Below, one piece after another: positions 33,907 through 42,673 of a DNA stretch of 64,000 nucleotides. Position 1 is the stretch's first letter, and each line of letters begins with the position of its first letter. The notes beneath the pieces were generated by a model. It ran no database searches. It worked only from the letters and a program-made list of their open reading frames with translations, and was not told the origin of the DNA. Both the position numbers and the translations under genes were made by a program. This DNA comes from Bradyrhizobium sp. CCGB01. Its GTDB lineage: Bacteria; Pseudomonadota; Alphaproteobacteria; Rhizobiales; Xanthobacteraceae. The DNA is taken from contig NZ_JANADK010000001.1 in assembly GCF_024199795.1 (NCBI RefSeq), positions 7,750,001-7,814,000 of the forward strand, in the 5' to 3' direction.

Positions 33907-33986
33907 GAATTCCAGACGGCATCATGGATAATCGTGCAACTGGTTGCAACCTGCCCGCGTGTTGGTTTCCCCGTTCTCAGCACTCG

Positions 33987-34090
33987 GTCATTCCCCGCGA
34001 AAGCGGGGAATCCAGTACGCCGCGGCTTCTCGGCTCAATCTCAACCATCTCTGGAATACTGGATCGCCCGATCAAGTCGGGCGATGACAC
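33987..34090. repeat. Rhizobial-type palindromic intergenic repeat
   Basis: Two hairpins inside an outer inverted repeat. TTCCCCGC-GAAA-GCGGGGAA spans 33991-34010. ATCCAGTA (34010-34017) pairs with TACTGGAT (34057-34064). TCGCCCGA-TCAAG-TCGGGCGA spans 34064-34084. The sequence style is a common dispersed repeat in Bradyrhizobium-like genomes. Confidence 0.7.
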
Positions 34091-34151
34091 CGAATGTATG
34101 GCGCGTCTGTTCCTTGCCCGGCACTGCTCTACGCACCCCCATTATTCGCTA

Positions 34152-34179
34152 TTGACAAACTCATTTGCCAATATCTAAT
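34152..34179 (+). promoter_or_regulatory. Sigma-70-like promoter of the Liv-type binding protein operon
   Basis: TTGACA (34152-34157), 16-nt spacer, TCTAAT (34174-34179), a 6/6 and 5/6 match to the consensus hexamers. It lies 53 bp upstream of the ATG at 34233. Confidence 0.55.
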
Positions 34180-34232
34180 CTGCCGCCAGAATAACCAGCC
34201 GCGCCAAGCGGCCATTGAGAGAGGGAACGACG

Positions 34233-35447
34233 ATGAGAGGGTTTTTGGCCTGCGCCATGCTCGCGGCCATGACTTCGGCTGCCATGACCACAGTTGCGAA
34301 CGCGCAAGTCTCCGACGACGCAGTGCGGATCGGCGTACTGACGGATCTGTCGAGCTGGGGTCGCGACAACAGCGGGCCGGGCTCGGTCGAGGCGGCCAGG
34401 ATGGCGGTGGAGGAATTCGGGCCGACCGTGCTCGGCAAGCCGATCGAGATCATCAGCGCCGACCACCAGATGAAGACCGACGTCGGCGTGCAGATCGTGC
34501 GCGGCTGGTTCGACAACGGCAAGGTCGACGCCGTCGTCGACATTCCGAACTCAGGCATCGCAATCGCCGTGCACAACATGGTGCGCGAGCGCAACAAGAT
34601 CGCGCTGCTCTCCGGCCCCGGCGCAAGCTCGCTGACCGACGAGCTGTGCAGCCCGAACACCGTGCACTTCACCTACGACACCTACGCGCTATCCAAGGTG
34701 ACGGCCTCCGCCGTGATCAAGGAAGGCGGAAAGTCCTGGTACTTCATCACCGCGGACTACGCCTTCGGCCAGCAGCTCGAGAAGGATGCAACGCGTTTCA
34801 TCAACGAGATGGGTGGCAAGGTCCTCGGCGGCGTGAAGCATCCGACCAACACCGCCGACTTCTCCTCCTTTGCGCTCCAGGCGCAGAGCTCGAAATCCGA
34901 CGTGGTCGCCTTCGCCAATGCCGGCCAGGATACAGATAACGCGGTCAAGCAGTCCGGCGAGTTCGGCCTGGTCCAGGGCGGCCAGAAGCTCGTGGGACTG
35001 CTGATGTTCGACACCGACGTGCACGCGATCGGCCTGAAGTCCGCGCAGGGCACCTACATGACCACGGCGTCGTACTGGAACATGGACGAGGCGACGCGGG
35101 CCTGGTCGAAGAAGTTCTACGAGCGCACCAAGGTGATGCCGACCATGATCCAGACCGGCGTCTACGGCTCGGTGCTGCATTATCTGAAAGGCATCAAGGC
35201 CGCCGGCACCGACGATCCGGCCAAGGTGATGGCCAAGATGCGCGAGCTGCCGATCGAGGATACTTTCGTCCATGGCGGCAAGTTGCGCGAGGACGGCCGC
35301 GTCATCCGCGACATGTACCTCGCCAAGGTGAAGACGCCGGAACAGTCCAAGGAGCCTTGGGACTATCTCGACATCGTCAAGACCGTGAAAGGCGAGGACG
35401 CCTTCCGCCCGGCCTCCGAGTCCAAATGTCCGTTGTTGAAGAAATGA
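34233..35447 (+). CDS. Branched-chain amino acid-type (LivJ-like) solute-binding protein
   Basis: 404 aa from ATG 34233 with AGAGGG upstream. Signal peptide MRGFLACAMLAAMTSAAMTT, cut near ANAQ. Peripla_BP_6 fold: VRIGVLTDLSSWGRDNSGPG, KPIEIISADHQMKTDVG, WYFITADYAFGQQLEKDATR and FSSFALQAQSSKSDVVAFAN. No LivHMGF genes are nearby. In this lineage such stand-alone binding proteins often pair with catabolic enzymes and use a shared transporter for aromatic or keto acids. It is 7 bp from the flavoprotein gene, so they form one operon. Confidence 0.92.
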   Translation: MRGFLACAMLAAMTSAAMTTVANAQVSDDAVRIGVLTDLSSWGRDNSGPGSVEAARMAVEEFGPTVLGKPIEIISADHQMKTDVGVQIVRGWFDNGKVDAVVDIPNSGIAIAVHNMVRERNKIALLSGPGASSLTDELCSPNTVHFTYDTYALSKVTASAVIKEGGKSWYFITADYAFGQQLEKDATRFINEMGGKVLGGVKHPTNTADFSSFALQAQSSKSDVVAFANAGQDTDNAVKQSGEFGLVQGGQKLVGLLMFDTDVHAIGLKSAQGTYMTTASYWNMDEATRAWSKKFYERTKVMPTMIQTGVYGSVLHYLKGIKAAGTDDPAKVMAKMRELPIEDTFVHGGKLREDGRVIRDMYLAKVKTPEQSKEPWDYLDIVKTVKGEDAFRPASESKCPLLKK

Positions 35448-35454
35448 GGCCAGC

Positions 35455-37188
35455 ATGACCGGCAACGAGCATAGCGCAATTGAGACTTACGAGTGCGATG
35501 TGCTCGTCGCCGGATCGGGCGCCTCCGGCATGTCGGCCGCGATCACCGCGCGCTACCGCGGCCTCGACGTGCTGATCGTCGAGAAGGAGCCGCGCTTCGG
35601 CGGCACCACCGCACGTTCCGGCGGCTGGCTGTGGATTCCCGGCACGTCGCTGGCGAAGGCCTACGGCATCGCCGAGACGCCGGAGCAGGCCCGCACCTAC
35701 TTGCGGCACGAAGCCGGCAACAACTTTGATGCCGCGCGGGTCGATGCGTTCCTGACCGCGGGCCCGGAGGCGGTGGATTTCTTTACGAGTAAAACGGCGC
35801 TGCGCTTCGACATGCCGCTGGTGTTTCCGGACTATCACGCCGAAGCGCCCGGCGGCACGCAGGGCGGCCGCTCCATGGTGACGCGACCGTTCGACGGCCG
35901 CGAGCTCGGCGACCAGATCAAGACGCTCGGCATGCCCCTGCCCGAGCTCACCGTATTCGGCATGATGCTGGGCTCCGGGAAGGAGATCATCCATTTCATG
36001 CGGGTGACGAAGTCGCTGACTTCGGCGGTCTATGTCGCCAAGCGACTGTCGCGTCACCTGATGGACGTGCTGCGCTACGGCCGCGGCATGACCTTGACCA
36101 ACGGCAACGCGCTCGCCGGACGGCTCGCAAAATCCGCGCAGGACCTGAAGATTCCGATGTGGCTGTCCTCGCCGGTGCGCGAGCTGACGGTCGAGAATGG
36201 CAGTGTGACCGGCGCGATCGTTACCCGAGAGGGACGCGATGTACGCATCCGCGCGCGGCGGGGCGTCGTGCTGGCCTGTGGCGGCTTTCCGCACGATGTC
36301 GAGCGGCGCAAGAAGATGTTTCCGCACGCGCCGACGGGCCATGAGCATTTTTCGCCCGGACCGACCGGCAATACCGGCGACGGCCTGCGCCTTGCGGAGA
36401 GCGCCGGCGGACATGTCGAGGACCGCCTGCCGAACGCGGCGGCCTGGGTGCCGGTGTCGCTGACGACGCGCAAGGACGGCTCGAAGGGCGTGATGCCGCA
36501 CTTCATCGACCGCGCCAAACCCGGCGTGATCGCGGTGATGCGCGACGGCAAGCGCTTTGCCAATGAAGGCAATTCCTATCACGACTTCGTCCAGGCCATG
36601 ATCAAGGCCGCAAAGCCCGGCGAGGAGATTGCGGCCTTCCTCGTCTGCGACCACCCGACCCTGCGCAAATACGGGCTCGGCTGCGTACCGCCCTTCCCGA
36701 TGCCGCTGGGGCACCACTTGAATACCGGCTACCTCATGCGCGGCGATACGCTGGACGCGCTCGCGGCGAAGGCCGGCATCGATGCGAATGCCTTCGCCGA
36801 AACCGTCAAGCAGTTCAATGCGACCGCGCCGCAGGGCCATGACGCCGCCTTCGGCAAGGGCTCGAAGGCCTATAACCGCTACCAGGGCGATGCGCTGCAC
36901 GGTCCAAACCCCTGCGTCGCGCCGATCGAGAACGGCCCGTTCTACGCCGTCAAGATGGTGATCGGCGATCTCGGCACCTATGCCGGCATCGTCACCGACG
37001 AGAACGCACGGGCGCTCGATGCGGAGGGTCGGGTAATTCCCGGGCTCTATGCCGCCGGCAACGACATGGCGAGCATCATGGGCGGCAACTATCCCGGCGC
37101 CGGCATCACGCTTGGGCCGGCGCTGACCTTCGGCTACATTGCCGGCCGCCATCTCGCCGACAGCGCCGCCAGGCGCAACGCGGCGTAA
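35455..37188 (+). CDS. FAD-dependent oxidoreductase, fumarate reductase/3-ketosteroid dehydrogenase type
   Basis: 577 aa. Flavin-binding N-terminus CDVLVAGSGASGMSAAITAR and IVEKEPRFGGTTARSGGWLW. The GGTTARSGG turn and the C-terminal GLYAAGNDMASIMGGNYPGA and GITLGPALTFGYIAGRH place it in the flavoprotein family of fumarate reductase and 3-oxosteroid delta-dehydrogenase. No signal peptide. ATG 35455 has GAGG upstream. It likely dehydrogenates or reduces the ligand taken up by the preceding binding protein; which one is unknown. Confidence 0.88.
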   Translation: MTGNEHSAIETYECDVLVAGSGASGMSAAITARYRGLDVLIVEKEPRFGGTTARSGGWLWIPGTSLAKAYGIAETPEQARTYLRHEAGNNFDAARVDAFLTAGPEAVDFFTSKTALRFDMPLVFPDYHAEAPGGTQGGRSMVTRPFDGRELGDQIKTLGMPLPELTVFGMMLGSGKEIIHFMRVTKSLTSAVYVAKRLSRHLMDVLRYGRGMTLTNGNALAGRLAKSAQDLKIPMWLSSPVRELTVENGSVTGAIVTREGRDVRIRARRGVVLACGGFPHDVERRKKMFPHAPTGHEHFSPGPTGNTGDGLRLAESAGGHVEDRLPNAAAWVPVSLTTRKDGSKGVMPHFIDRAKPGVIAVMRDGKRFANEGNSYHDFVQAMIKAAKPGEEIAAFLVCDHPTLRKYGLGCVPPFPMPLGHHLNTGYLMRGDTLDALAAKAGIDANAFAETVKQFNATAPQGHDAAFGKGSKAYNRYQGDALHGPNPCVAPIENGPFYAVKMVIGDLGTYAGIVTDENARALDAEGRVIPGLYAAGNDMASIMGGNYPGAGITLGPALTFGYIAGRHLADSAARRNAA

Positions 37189-37207
37189 GCCACACGCCAG
37201 GAGACGC

Positions 37208-38002
37208 ATGAAGAGAGAAAGCCGCGGCATCCAGTCGATCGAAGTCGGCGGAGAATTGCTCCGCGCGCTGGCGAGATGCGGCGAGCCGATGATGCTGCGG
37301 GATCTCGCGCGCGAAGCCGGCATGACGCCGGCCAAGGCGCATCCTTATCTGGCCAGCTTCTCCCGTATCGGGCTGATCGAGCAGGACGAGACCACCGGCC
37401 GCTACGAAATCGGCGCGCTGGCTCTGGAACTCGGCCTGATCAGTCTGCGCCGTCTCTCCGGCGTGCGCATCGCACGTCCCAAGATTGCGGCGCTGGCGAG
37501 CCAGATCGGGCACGCGGTCTCGCTCGCGGTCTGGGGCACGCACGGCCCGACCGTGGTGCAGTTGGAGGAGCCCGGCCAGCCCGTGCACATCGTGATGCGT
37601 GCCGGCTCGGTGATGGCGCTCCTGGAGACGGCGACGGGGCGCGCCTTTGCGGCCTTCCTGCCCGAGAAGACCATCAACGCCGCGCTCGAAAGCGGCCTCG
37701 ACCGTCACGGCGTCGGCTACAATCCGAAGCGGGCAGTGAAAGGCGTGAAGGTCGCCGAGATGCTCACCGAGGTCCGCAAGCACGGCCTTGCGCGCGCGCT
37801 CGGCGATCCCCTGCCCGGCGTCAATGCCTTCTCGGCGCCTGTGTTCGACCATTCCGGCCATGTCGCGCTGGTGATCACCGCGATGGGGCCGGAAGGCACT
37901 TTCGACGCGCGCTGGGACAGCCCGATCGCGCATGCGCTGCGAGATTGTGCGGGTGGAATTTCGAAGCGGCTGGGTTATGGGATGACGATCGCGGCGGAGT
38001 GA
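37208..38002 (+). CDS. IclR-family transcriptional regulator
   Basis: 264 aa from ATG 37208 with AGGAGACG upstream. N-terminal winged helix (IQSIEVGGELLRALARCGEP, LREAGMTPAKAHPYLASFSR-like), then the IclR sensing domain including VMALLETATGRAFAAFLPEK and AVSLAVWGTHGPTVVQLEEP. It is 19 bp from the flavoprotein gene, third in the operon, and probably a local regulator of it. Confidence 0.9.
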   Translation: MKRESRGIQSIEVGGELLRALARCGEPMMLRDLAREAGMTPAKAHPYLASFSRIGLIEQDETTGRYEIGALALELGLISLRRLSGVRIARPKIAALASQIGHAVSLAVWGTHGPTVVQLEEPGQPVHIVMRAGSVMALLETATGRAFAAFLPEKTINAALESGLDRHGVGYNPKRAVKGVKVAEMLTEVRKHGLARALGDPLPGVNAFSAPVFDHSGHVALVITAMGPEGTFDARWDSPIAHALRDCAGGISKRLGYGMTIAAE

Positions 38003-38022
38003 GGCGCCGCTAAAGCGGCGCC
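38003..38022. terminator. Bidirectional terminator-like hairpin
   Basis: GGCGCCGC-TAAA-GCGGCGCC, an 8-bp perfect stem. It begins right after the IclR stop codon and includes the stop codon of the convergent ADP-ribosylglycohydrolase gene. No strong U-tract on either side. Confidence 0.45.
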
Positions 38023-40160
38023 ACCCTCACCTCTTCCGCGGAGATCGATCCGCTGTCGACGACCAGCGCGACGGCGCCACCCGTCAATGGCAGCTCACGG
38101 GCATCCTGCACGCTGAACAGCTTCTTGCCGTCGACATGGGCTTCGATGCCGGTACCGACCACGCGCAGCTCGACCTTATACTTCTGATCGAGCTGCCAGG
38201 CGAAGCGCTCGCTCGCGAGCACAACCTCGTCATGCAAGCGCTTGACCAGGCGCACGCGGCCGCCCTCGGCGCGATCGAACATCAGCGCATAGTATCGCTC
38301 GCGCCCTTGCACGCGCGCGGCGAGGCCCCAGGCATTCGCCAGCAGCGGCGCGATCTCCGAGGTTACGCGATAATCCTTCCAGTCGCGCGAGCCCTGCGCG
38401 ATGAAGCCGATCCCGTCGCCATTGGTGACGCGCAGCCCCTCCCAGCGGGTCTGAAACTGGCTGACATTGTTGACCCAAGCGTGCTTCCACATCGTGCTGA
38501 GATTGTTGTCCGGCCGCTTTAGCACCGTATCGGCCGCGCCGCCCCAGGTCAGGTAGTCCAGATACAGCGTGCCGTCGACGCCGAGCGGATCGGGCGTCTC
38601 GATCTCGATGCCGATCTCGAAGATCGGATAGGAGTGCGTCTCCGGCACCTGCCAGCTCAGAACGGCCTCGCAGCCGCCGGTCAGCTCCTGCGCATCGCCA
38701 TAGATCTGTACGAGTTCGTCGTGCTCGTCATAGACGCTGGCGAACAGGCGCGCGGTGACCGTGCCGCCGTCCGTTTCCGACTCGAGCCGGCACTCGACGC
38801 GCTGCCCGGAATAGAGCGTCGGACAGGTCACGAGCTGATAGGTCGGCATCGTAAACACCTCCTTGTCGAAGAAGGTGGGGCTGGCGATGCGCGCGACGCG
38901 CCCGGGCGCAAGACGGCGGAAGTCGATCGCAAGGCTGCGCTCGCCGGTGCGGCTATGGCCGGCGACGTTGCTGAGCTCGACCTCGTGCAGCCGCGCCGGC
39001 GATCCGCCCTTGGCATGGAACCCCTGCAAGCTGCCCGGGAAATTGAAGTTGAAACGCGCGCCATTCTTGGCCACGGCGAGCGCCGGTGCGCCCGCGAGCG
39101 CAAGGCCCGCCGCGACCAGAGACTGCGTCTCGATCACGGCGTCGGTGATCGCGGCGCCGCCGTCGGCGGTCGAGATGTACATGCGATCGGCAATCGGCGT
39201 GCGGAAATCCGGCCCGGCATCGAGGCCGGCAAGGCCGGTGCGGATGCCGAACAGGCAGCCGACATTGCCGGCATTGCAGTCGGTGTCCCAGCCGGCCGTA
39301 TTGGCGATGCGCATCGCCTCCTGAAAACTGTTCTTGCCGTACAGCGTCGCCAGGATGATCAGCGCATGGTTGGGCACGACGTGGCAATTGCCGAGGAATT
39401 TATCGTAGCCATAGCGCTCGGCAATCAACGCGCGGGTGCGTTCCCAGTCATTGCTGTTGTCGCCGGCGTGCCAGTCGCGGACGTCGTTGACGACGCGCCG
39501 GATCAGCGCGTCCTTCGGCACGAAGCCGAGGCCGACATCGATCAGCTTCTGCACGTCGCGCTCGACGAAGGCCTGGGCCTCCATGGCCGCGAGCAGCTTT
39601 GCGGCATGCACGGATTCGCCGTCATGGCTGACGCGGCCGGCCTGGTCGGCGAGATAGGCGGCCTGCTCGGGATTGCCCGGGCTCACCATCGCCCAGCCGT
39701 CGATGAAGATCTGCGCGCCGATCTGCTCGGCCACAGTCGTGCCGTTCAGCTCGATCGAGCCGCTTTGGGGGGCGGGAATACCGGACTTCAGGCGGAGATA
39801 GGCGGTGTGCTCAGTGGAATTGCCGATGCCGCCCCACCACAGCACGGCGCGCTCCTCGACGATGTAGTTCAGCCAGGCCTGGCCGACCTGCTTGGCGGTC
39901 AGGCGCTTGGGATAGCCGTTGTCGGCGAGCGCGCGCGGAAAGGCGAAGGTACCGGAGACGTCATCGTCGGTGACGACGAGATGGTGCGAGCGCAGCGCGA
40001 CATCACGGCGCTCGTTGACGTAATAGTTGATCGGCCCGAGCTCCTGCATGATGCGCTCATAGGTCCAGCCCTCGAAGGGACGGCCGAGATAGACGCCGAT
40101 GAGCTTGCCGAGCACGCCGGCATAGACGCGCTCCGCGTAATCATGAGGAATAGAGGTCAC
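38010..40160 (-). CDS. ADP-ribosylglycohydrolase-family protein with C-terminal beta-sandwich domain
   Basis: 716 aa. Residues 1-350 match the ADP-ribosylglycohydrolase (ARH/DraG) fold: YAGVLGKLIGVYLGRPFEGW, TDDDVSGTFAFPRAL (first acidic metal cluster, about 64-78) and NTAGWDTDCNAGNVGCLFGI (DTDCN metal site, about 287-306). The remaining 360 residues look like all-beta carbohydrate-binding or laminin-G-type modules (for example KYKVELRVVGTGIEAHVDGK near 660). No signal peptide. GTG start at 40160 with GGGAGTG upstream. Next to a LacI repressor and sugar ABC importer, it may remove a ribosyl or nucleoside group from the imported sugar. Confidence 0.82.
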   Translation of the reverse strand: MTSIPHDYAERVYAGVLGKLIGVYLGRPFEGWTYERIMQELGPINYYVNERRDVALRSHHLVVTDDDVSGTFAFPRALADNGYPKRLTAKQVGQAWLNYIVEERAVLWWGGIGNSTEHTAYLRLKSGIPAPQSGSIELNGTTVAEQIGAQIFIDGWAMVSPGNPEQAAYLADQAGRVSHDGESVHAAKLLAAMEAQAFVERDVQKLIDVGLGFVPKDALIRRVVNDVRDWHAGDNSNDWERTRALIAERYGYDKFLGNCHVVPNHALIILATLYGKNSFQEAMRIANTAGWDTDCNAGNVGCLFGIRTGLAGLDAGPDFRTPIADRMYISTADGGAAITDAVIETQSLVAAGLALAGAPALAVAKNGARFNFNFPGSLQGFHAKGGSPARLHEVELSNVAGHSRTGERSLAIDFRRLAPGRVARIASPTFFDKEVFTMPTYQLVTCPTLYSGQRVECRLESETDGGTVTARLFASVYDEHDELVQIYGDAQELTGGCEAVLSWQVPETHSYPIFEIGIEIETPDPLGVDGTLYLDYLTWGGAADTVLKRPDNNLSTMWKHAWVNNVSQFQTRWEGLRVTNGDGIGFIAQGSRDWKDYRVTSEIAPLLANAWGLAARVQGRERYYALMFDRAEGGRVRLVKRLHDEVVLASERFAWQLDQKYKVELRVVGTGIEAHVDGKKLFSVQDARELPLTGGAVALVVDSGSISAEEVRVAPL

Positions 40161-40193
40161 TTGTTCACTCCCACGTTCAATTGCTTCGCCCGG

Positions 40194-41249
40194 TCAAACC
40201 GACGAGCGTTTCATGATCTCGAATTTCAGCTCGTGGCTCTTGCCCGGCGATCCCAGCCCGCCTGGCAGTAGCCGCTTCACCAGCGTCTTCGCCGCGAGCG
40301 CGCCGAGGTCGAACTCCGGCTGCCGCACCGTGGTGAGGCCGAGCAGTTTTGCGACCGGAATGTCGTCGAAGCCGGCGACCGCGATGTCCCCGGGAATCGA
40401 GAGCCCGGCGCTGCGCGCCGCTTCCATCGCACCGAGCGCCAGCACGTCGCTCGCGCCGAACACCGCGGTCGGCCGCTCGCCCTTGCGTTCGAGCAAACGC
40501 TTCATCGCGCGCGCCCCGGATTCTTCCGAATAGGCGCTGTCGGTGATGAAATCGGGCGACAACCCCGCCTCGCGCATCACCGTGCCATAGCCCTGCGCGC
40601 GGCGGTGGCTCGGGCCGAACTCGGCCTGGATCATCGCGATACGCCGGTGCCCGCGCGCGATCAGAAGCCGCGTCATCTCGGCCGCGGCTTCCGCGTTGTC
40701 GATATAGACGCTGTCGATCGCGAGCGGTCCGTCTGGCTTGTGCTGGCTCTCCAGCCGCACCAGCGGAATGCCCTTGCTGGCCAGCACCGCAAGCTGCGGC
40801 GCGCGCAGATGAAAAAACGTCGCGACCACCCCATCGGCCCGCCCCTGCAGCAGCCAGTCGATCGCGCGCGCCTCGCCTTCCGGCCGGCCGTCGGTGTCGT
40901 AGATCAGCACGTCATAGCCGGCGGGCGCCGCGACCGTCTGCAAGCCGCGCACGAGGCCGGGATAGAACGGGTTGGTGATGTCGGGAATGACGCAGGCGAA
41001 GGTCATGGTCCGCGCGCTGCGCAGCATGCGCGCCGGATGGTTCGGCCGATAGCCCAGCTCCTGCGCGACTTCGAGGATGCGCGTGCGCGTCGCCGGCGGG
41101 ACGGAGGGCGTCTCCGCCTTGTTCAGGACGAGCGACACCGCGGCCTGCGAAACACCTGCCGCGAGTGCAATATCCTTCTGCGTGGGGCGGGACAGCGCAA
41201 CTTTGTCGCGCCCTTTCCCCCGCTTCGTCCTCGTTGTTGACGTCGCCAT
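40194..41249 (-). CDS. LacI-family transcriptional repressor
   Basis: 351 aa. DNA-binding HTH QKDIALAAGVSQAAVSLVLN (about 25-44) with hinge region VAQELGYRPNHPARMLRSAR, then a periplasmic-binding-fold effector domain (CVIPDITNPFYPGLVRGLQT; AVFGASDVLALGAMEAARSA). Sits between the glycohydrolase gene and the divergent ABC importer. A near-perfect 20-bp palindrome 5 nt before its ATG (41255-41274) is its probable operator, suggesting autorepression plus control of the importer. Confidence 0.92.
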   Translation of the reverse strand: MATSTTRTKRGKGRDKVALSRPTQKDIALAAGVSQAAVSLVLNKAETPSVPPATRTRILEVAQELGYRPNHPARMLRSARTMTFACVIPDITNPFYPGLVRGLQTVAAPAGYDVLIYDTDGRPEGEARAIDWLLQGRADGVVATFFHLRAPQLAVLASKGIPLVRLESQHKPDGPLAIDSVYIDNAEAAAEMTRLLIARGHRRIAMIQAEFGPSHRRAQGYGTVMREAGLSPDFITDSAYSEESGARAMKRLLERKGERPTAVFGASDVLALGAMEAARSAGLSIPGDIAVAGFDDIPVAKLLGLTTVRQPEFDLGALAAKTLVKRLLPGGLGSPGKSHELKFEIMKRSSV

Positions 41250-41254
41250 TTGGC

Positions 41255-41274
41255 TTAGTTATACGTATTACTAA
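41255..41274. promoter_or_regulatory. LacI-type operator, near-perfect 20-bp palindrome
   Basis: TTAGTTATACGTATTACTAA, centred on ATACGTAT, with a single mismatched pair (positions 6 and 15). It lies in the 76-bp space between lacI and the importer genes, so one site can control both. Confidence 0.65.
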
Positions 41275-41325
41275 AGCAAAATCAACAATCGTCACAGCTA
41301 TTCGAGGAAACCGAGGTTTCATCCC

Positions 41326-42666
41326 ATGACCATGACCCGACGCCAGCTTGTTGCCTCCATCCCTGCCGCAGCCCTTGCGGCCGGCCTGCCGCGCGGCGCC
41401 ACTGCCCAGGACGGACGCAAGGTCGTGACGTTCTGGTTCGGCCAGGCGAATTCGGACGGCCAGGCCGCGCTGCGCAACGATCTGGTCGAGGCCTTCAACG
41501 CCTCGCAGGACAAGTATCTGCTCCAGCTCGAGGTGAAGGGTGCGGCAGTCAACAACCTGCTGAAGGTTGCCCTCGTCGCCGGCAACGGCCCCGACATCGT
41601 GCAGACCGCAGGGCCCGCTTATCTCACCGCGATCGCGAATGCCGGCCAGGTGCTGCCGCTCGACGATTTCGCCGAGAAGTACAAGTGGAAGGACCGCTTC
41701 CTCGCGCCCCTGCTCAACACCAGCGTCTATGGCGGCAAACTCTACGCGCTGCCGCGCGACTACGAGTCGATGCATCTCTTCTACAACAAGGAGCTGTTCA
41801 AGCAGAACGGCTGGAAGCTGCCGACCAACCGCAAGGAGATGGAAGAGGTCGCCGACGCCGCACTGGCCAAGGGCATCATCCCCTTCGGCGCCGGCAATGC
41901 CGACTGGAAGGGCGTCAACGAGTGGCTGATGACGGTGTTCTTCAACAACGTCGCCGGCCCCGACAACGTCCGCAAGGCGCTCGCAGGCGAGCTTCCCTGG
42001 ACCGCGCCGCCCTTCGTCGAAGCGGTCGAGCTGTCGAAGGCCTGGTACAACAAGGGCTATTTCGGCAAGAACTACTTCTCGCTGACGATCGAGCAGAGCT
42101 TCCTGCAGGTCGTGAACAGCAAGGCGGCGATGGCGTTCAGCGGCACCTGGTCGTTCGGCACCAAGTCCTACGGCATGTCGAAGCCCGACACGGTGATGGA
42201 CGTGATGCCGACGCCGACGCTCGGCTCCGCCTTCTCGGGATCGCTGGTGCACCTGGCCTGCGGCGCGACGCTGTCGATCGCGAAGACCTCGCAGAACGCC
42301 GAAGGCGCGGCCGCCGTGTTCGAGTTCATGCTGACCCGCAAGTTCTACGAGACCATGAACCGCGACTGGCCCGGCAAATGGGCGCTGCCGGTCAAGGACC
42401 TGCCGCCGGACATGCTGCAGGGCATCGGCTATCCGCTGTTCGAGAAGACCATCGCGAATTTGCACGAGGCTTTCAGCAAGGGGCAGTACGGCTTCACGAC
42501 GTGGACGTTCTGGCCGGGCGCGACCAACTCCTATCTGATCGAGGGCATCGAGCAGGTCTGGCTCAACAAGATCACGCCGGATGCATATCTCACCCGCATG
42601 CAGACACTGTTCAGCCAGGAAGCCAAGGAAGGCAAGGTTCCGCCGCTGCCGCCGCGGACGGCCTGA
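41326..42666 (+). CDS. Sugar ABC transporter substrate-binding protein (family 1), Tat-type signal
   Basis: 446 aa. MTMTRRQLVASIPAAALAAG is a twin-arginine-like signal ending TAQD. Family 1 SBP features include VVTFWFGQANSDGQAALRND, LLKVALVAGNGPDIVQTAGP and ALPRDYESMHLFYNKELFKQ, and MAFSGTWSFGTKSYGMSKPD in the hinge area. It starts the importer operon, followed 7 bp later by the first permease. Likely binds a carbohydrate or nucleoside. Confidence 0.9.
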   Translation: MTMTRRQLVASIPAAALAAGLPRGATAQDGRKVVTFWFGQANSDGQAALRNDLVEAFNASQDKYLLQLEVKGAAVNNLLKVALVAGNGPDIVQTAGPAYLTAIANAGQVLPLDDFAEKYKWKDRFLAPLLNTSVYGGKLYALPRDYESMHLFYNKELFKQNGWKLPTNRKEMEEVADAALAKGIIPFGAGNADWKGVNEWLMTVFFNNVAGPDNVRKALAGELPWTAPPFVEAVELSKAWYNKGYFGKNYFSLTIEQSFLQVVNSKAAMAFSGTWSFGTKSYGMSKPDTVMDVMPTPTLGSAFSGSLVHLACGATLSIAKTSQNAEGAAAVFEFMLTRKFYETMNRDWPGKWALPVKDLPPDMLQGIGYPLFEKTIANLHEAFSKGQYGFTTWTFWPGATNSYLIEGIEQVWLNKITPDAYLTRMQTLFSQEAKEGKVPPLPPRTA

Positions 42667-42673
42667 TCCCACA

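Larger units (their letters stand above)
33907..34232. other. 326-bp intergenic region with repeat and promoter
   Basis: Divergent spacer between the MFS permease and the Liv-type binding protein. It holds a palindromic repeat (33987-34090) and a good sigma-70-like promoter (34152-34179) for the plus-strand operon. I see no coding frame in it. Confidence 0.6.

Noticed and set aside
35377..37335. 652-codon open frame on the minus strand
   Set aside because: Antisense to the flavoprotein gene, which has intact FAD motifs.
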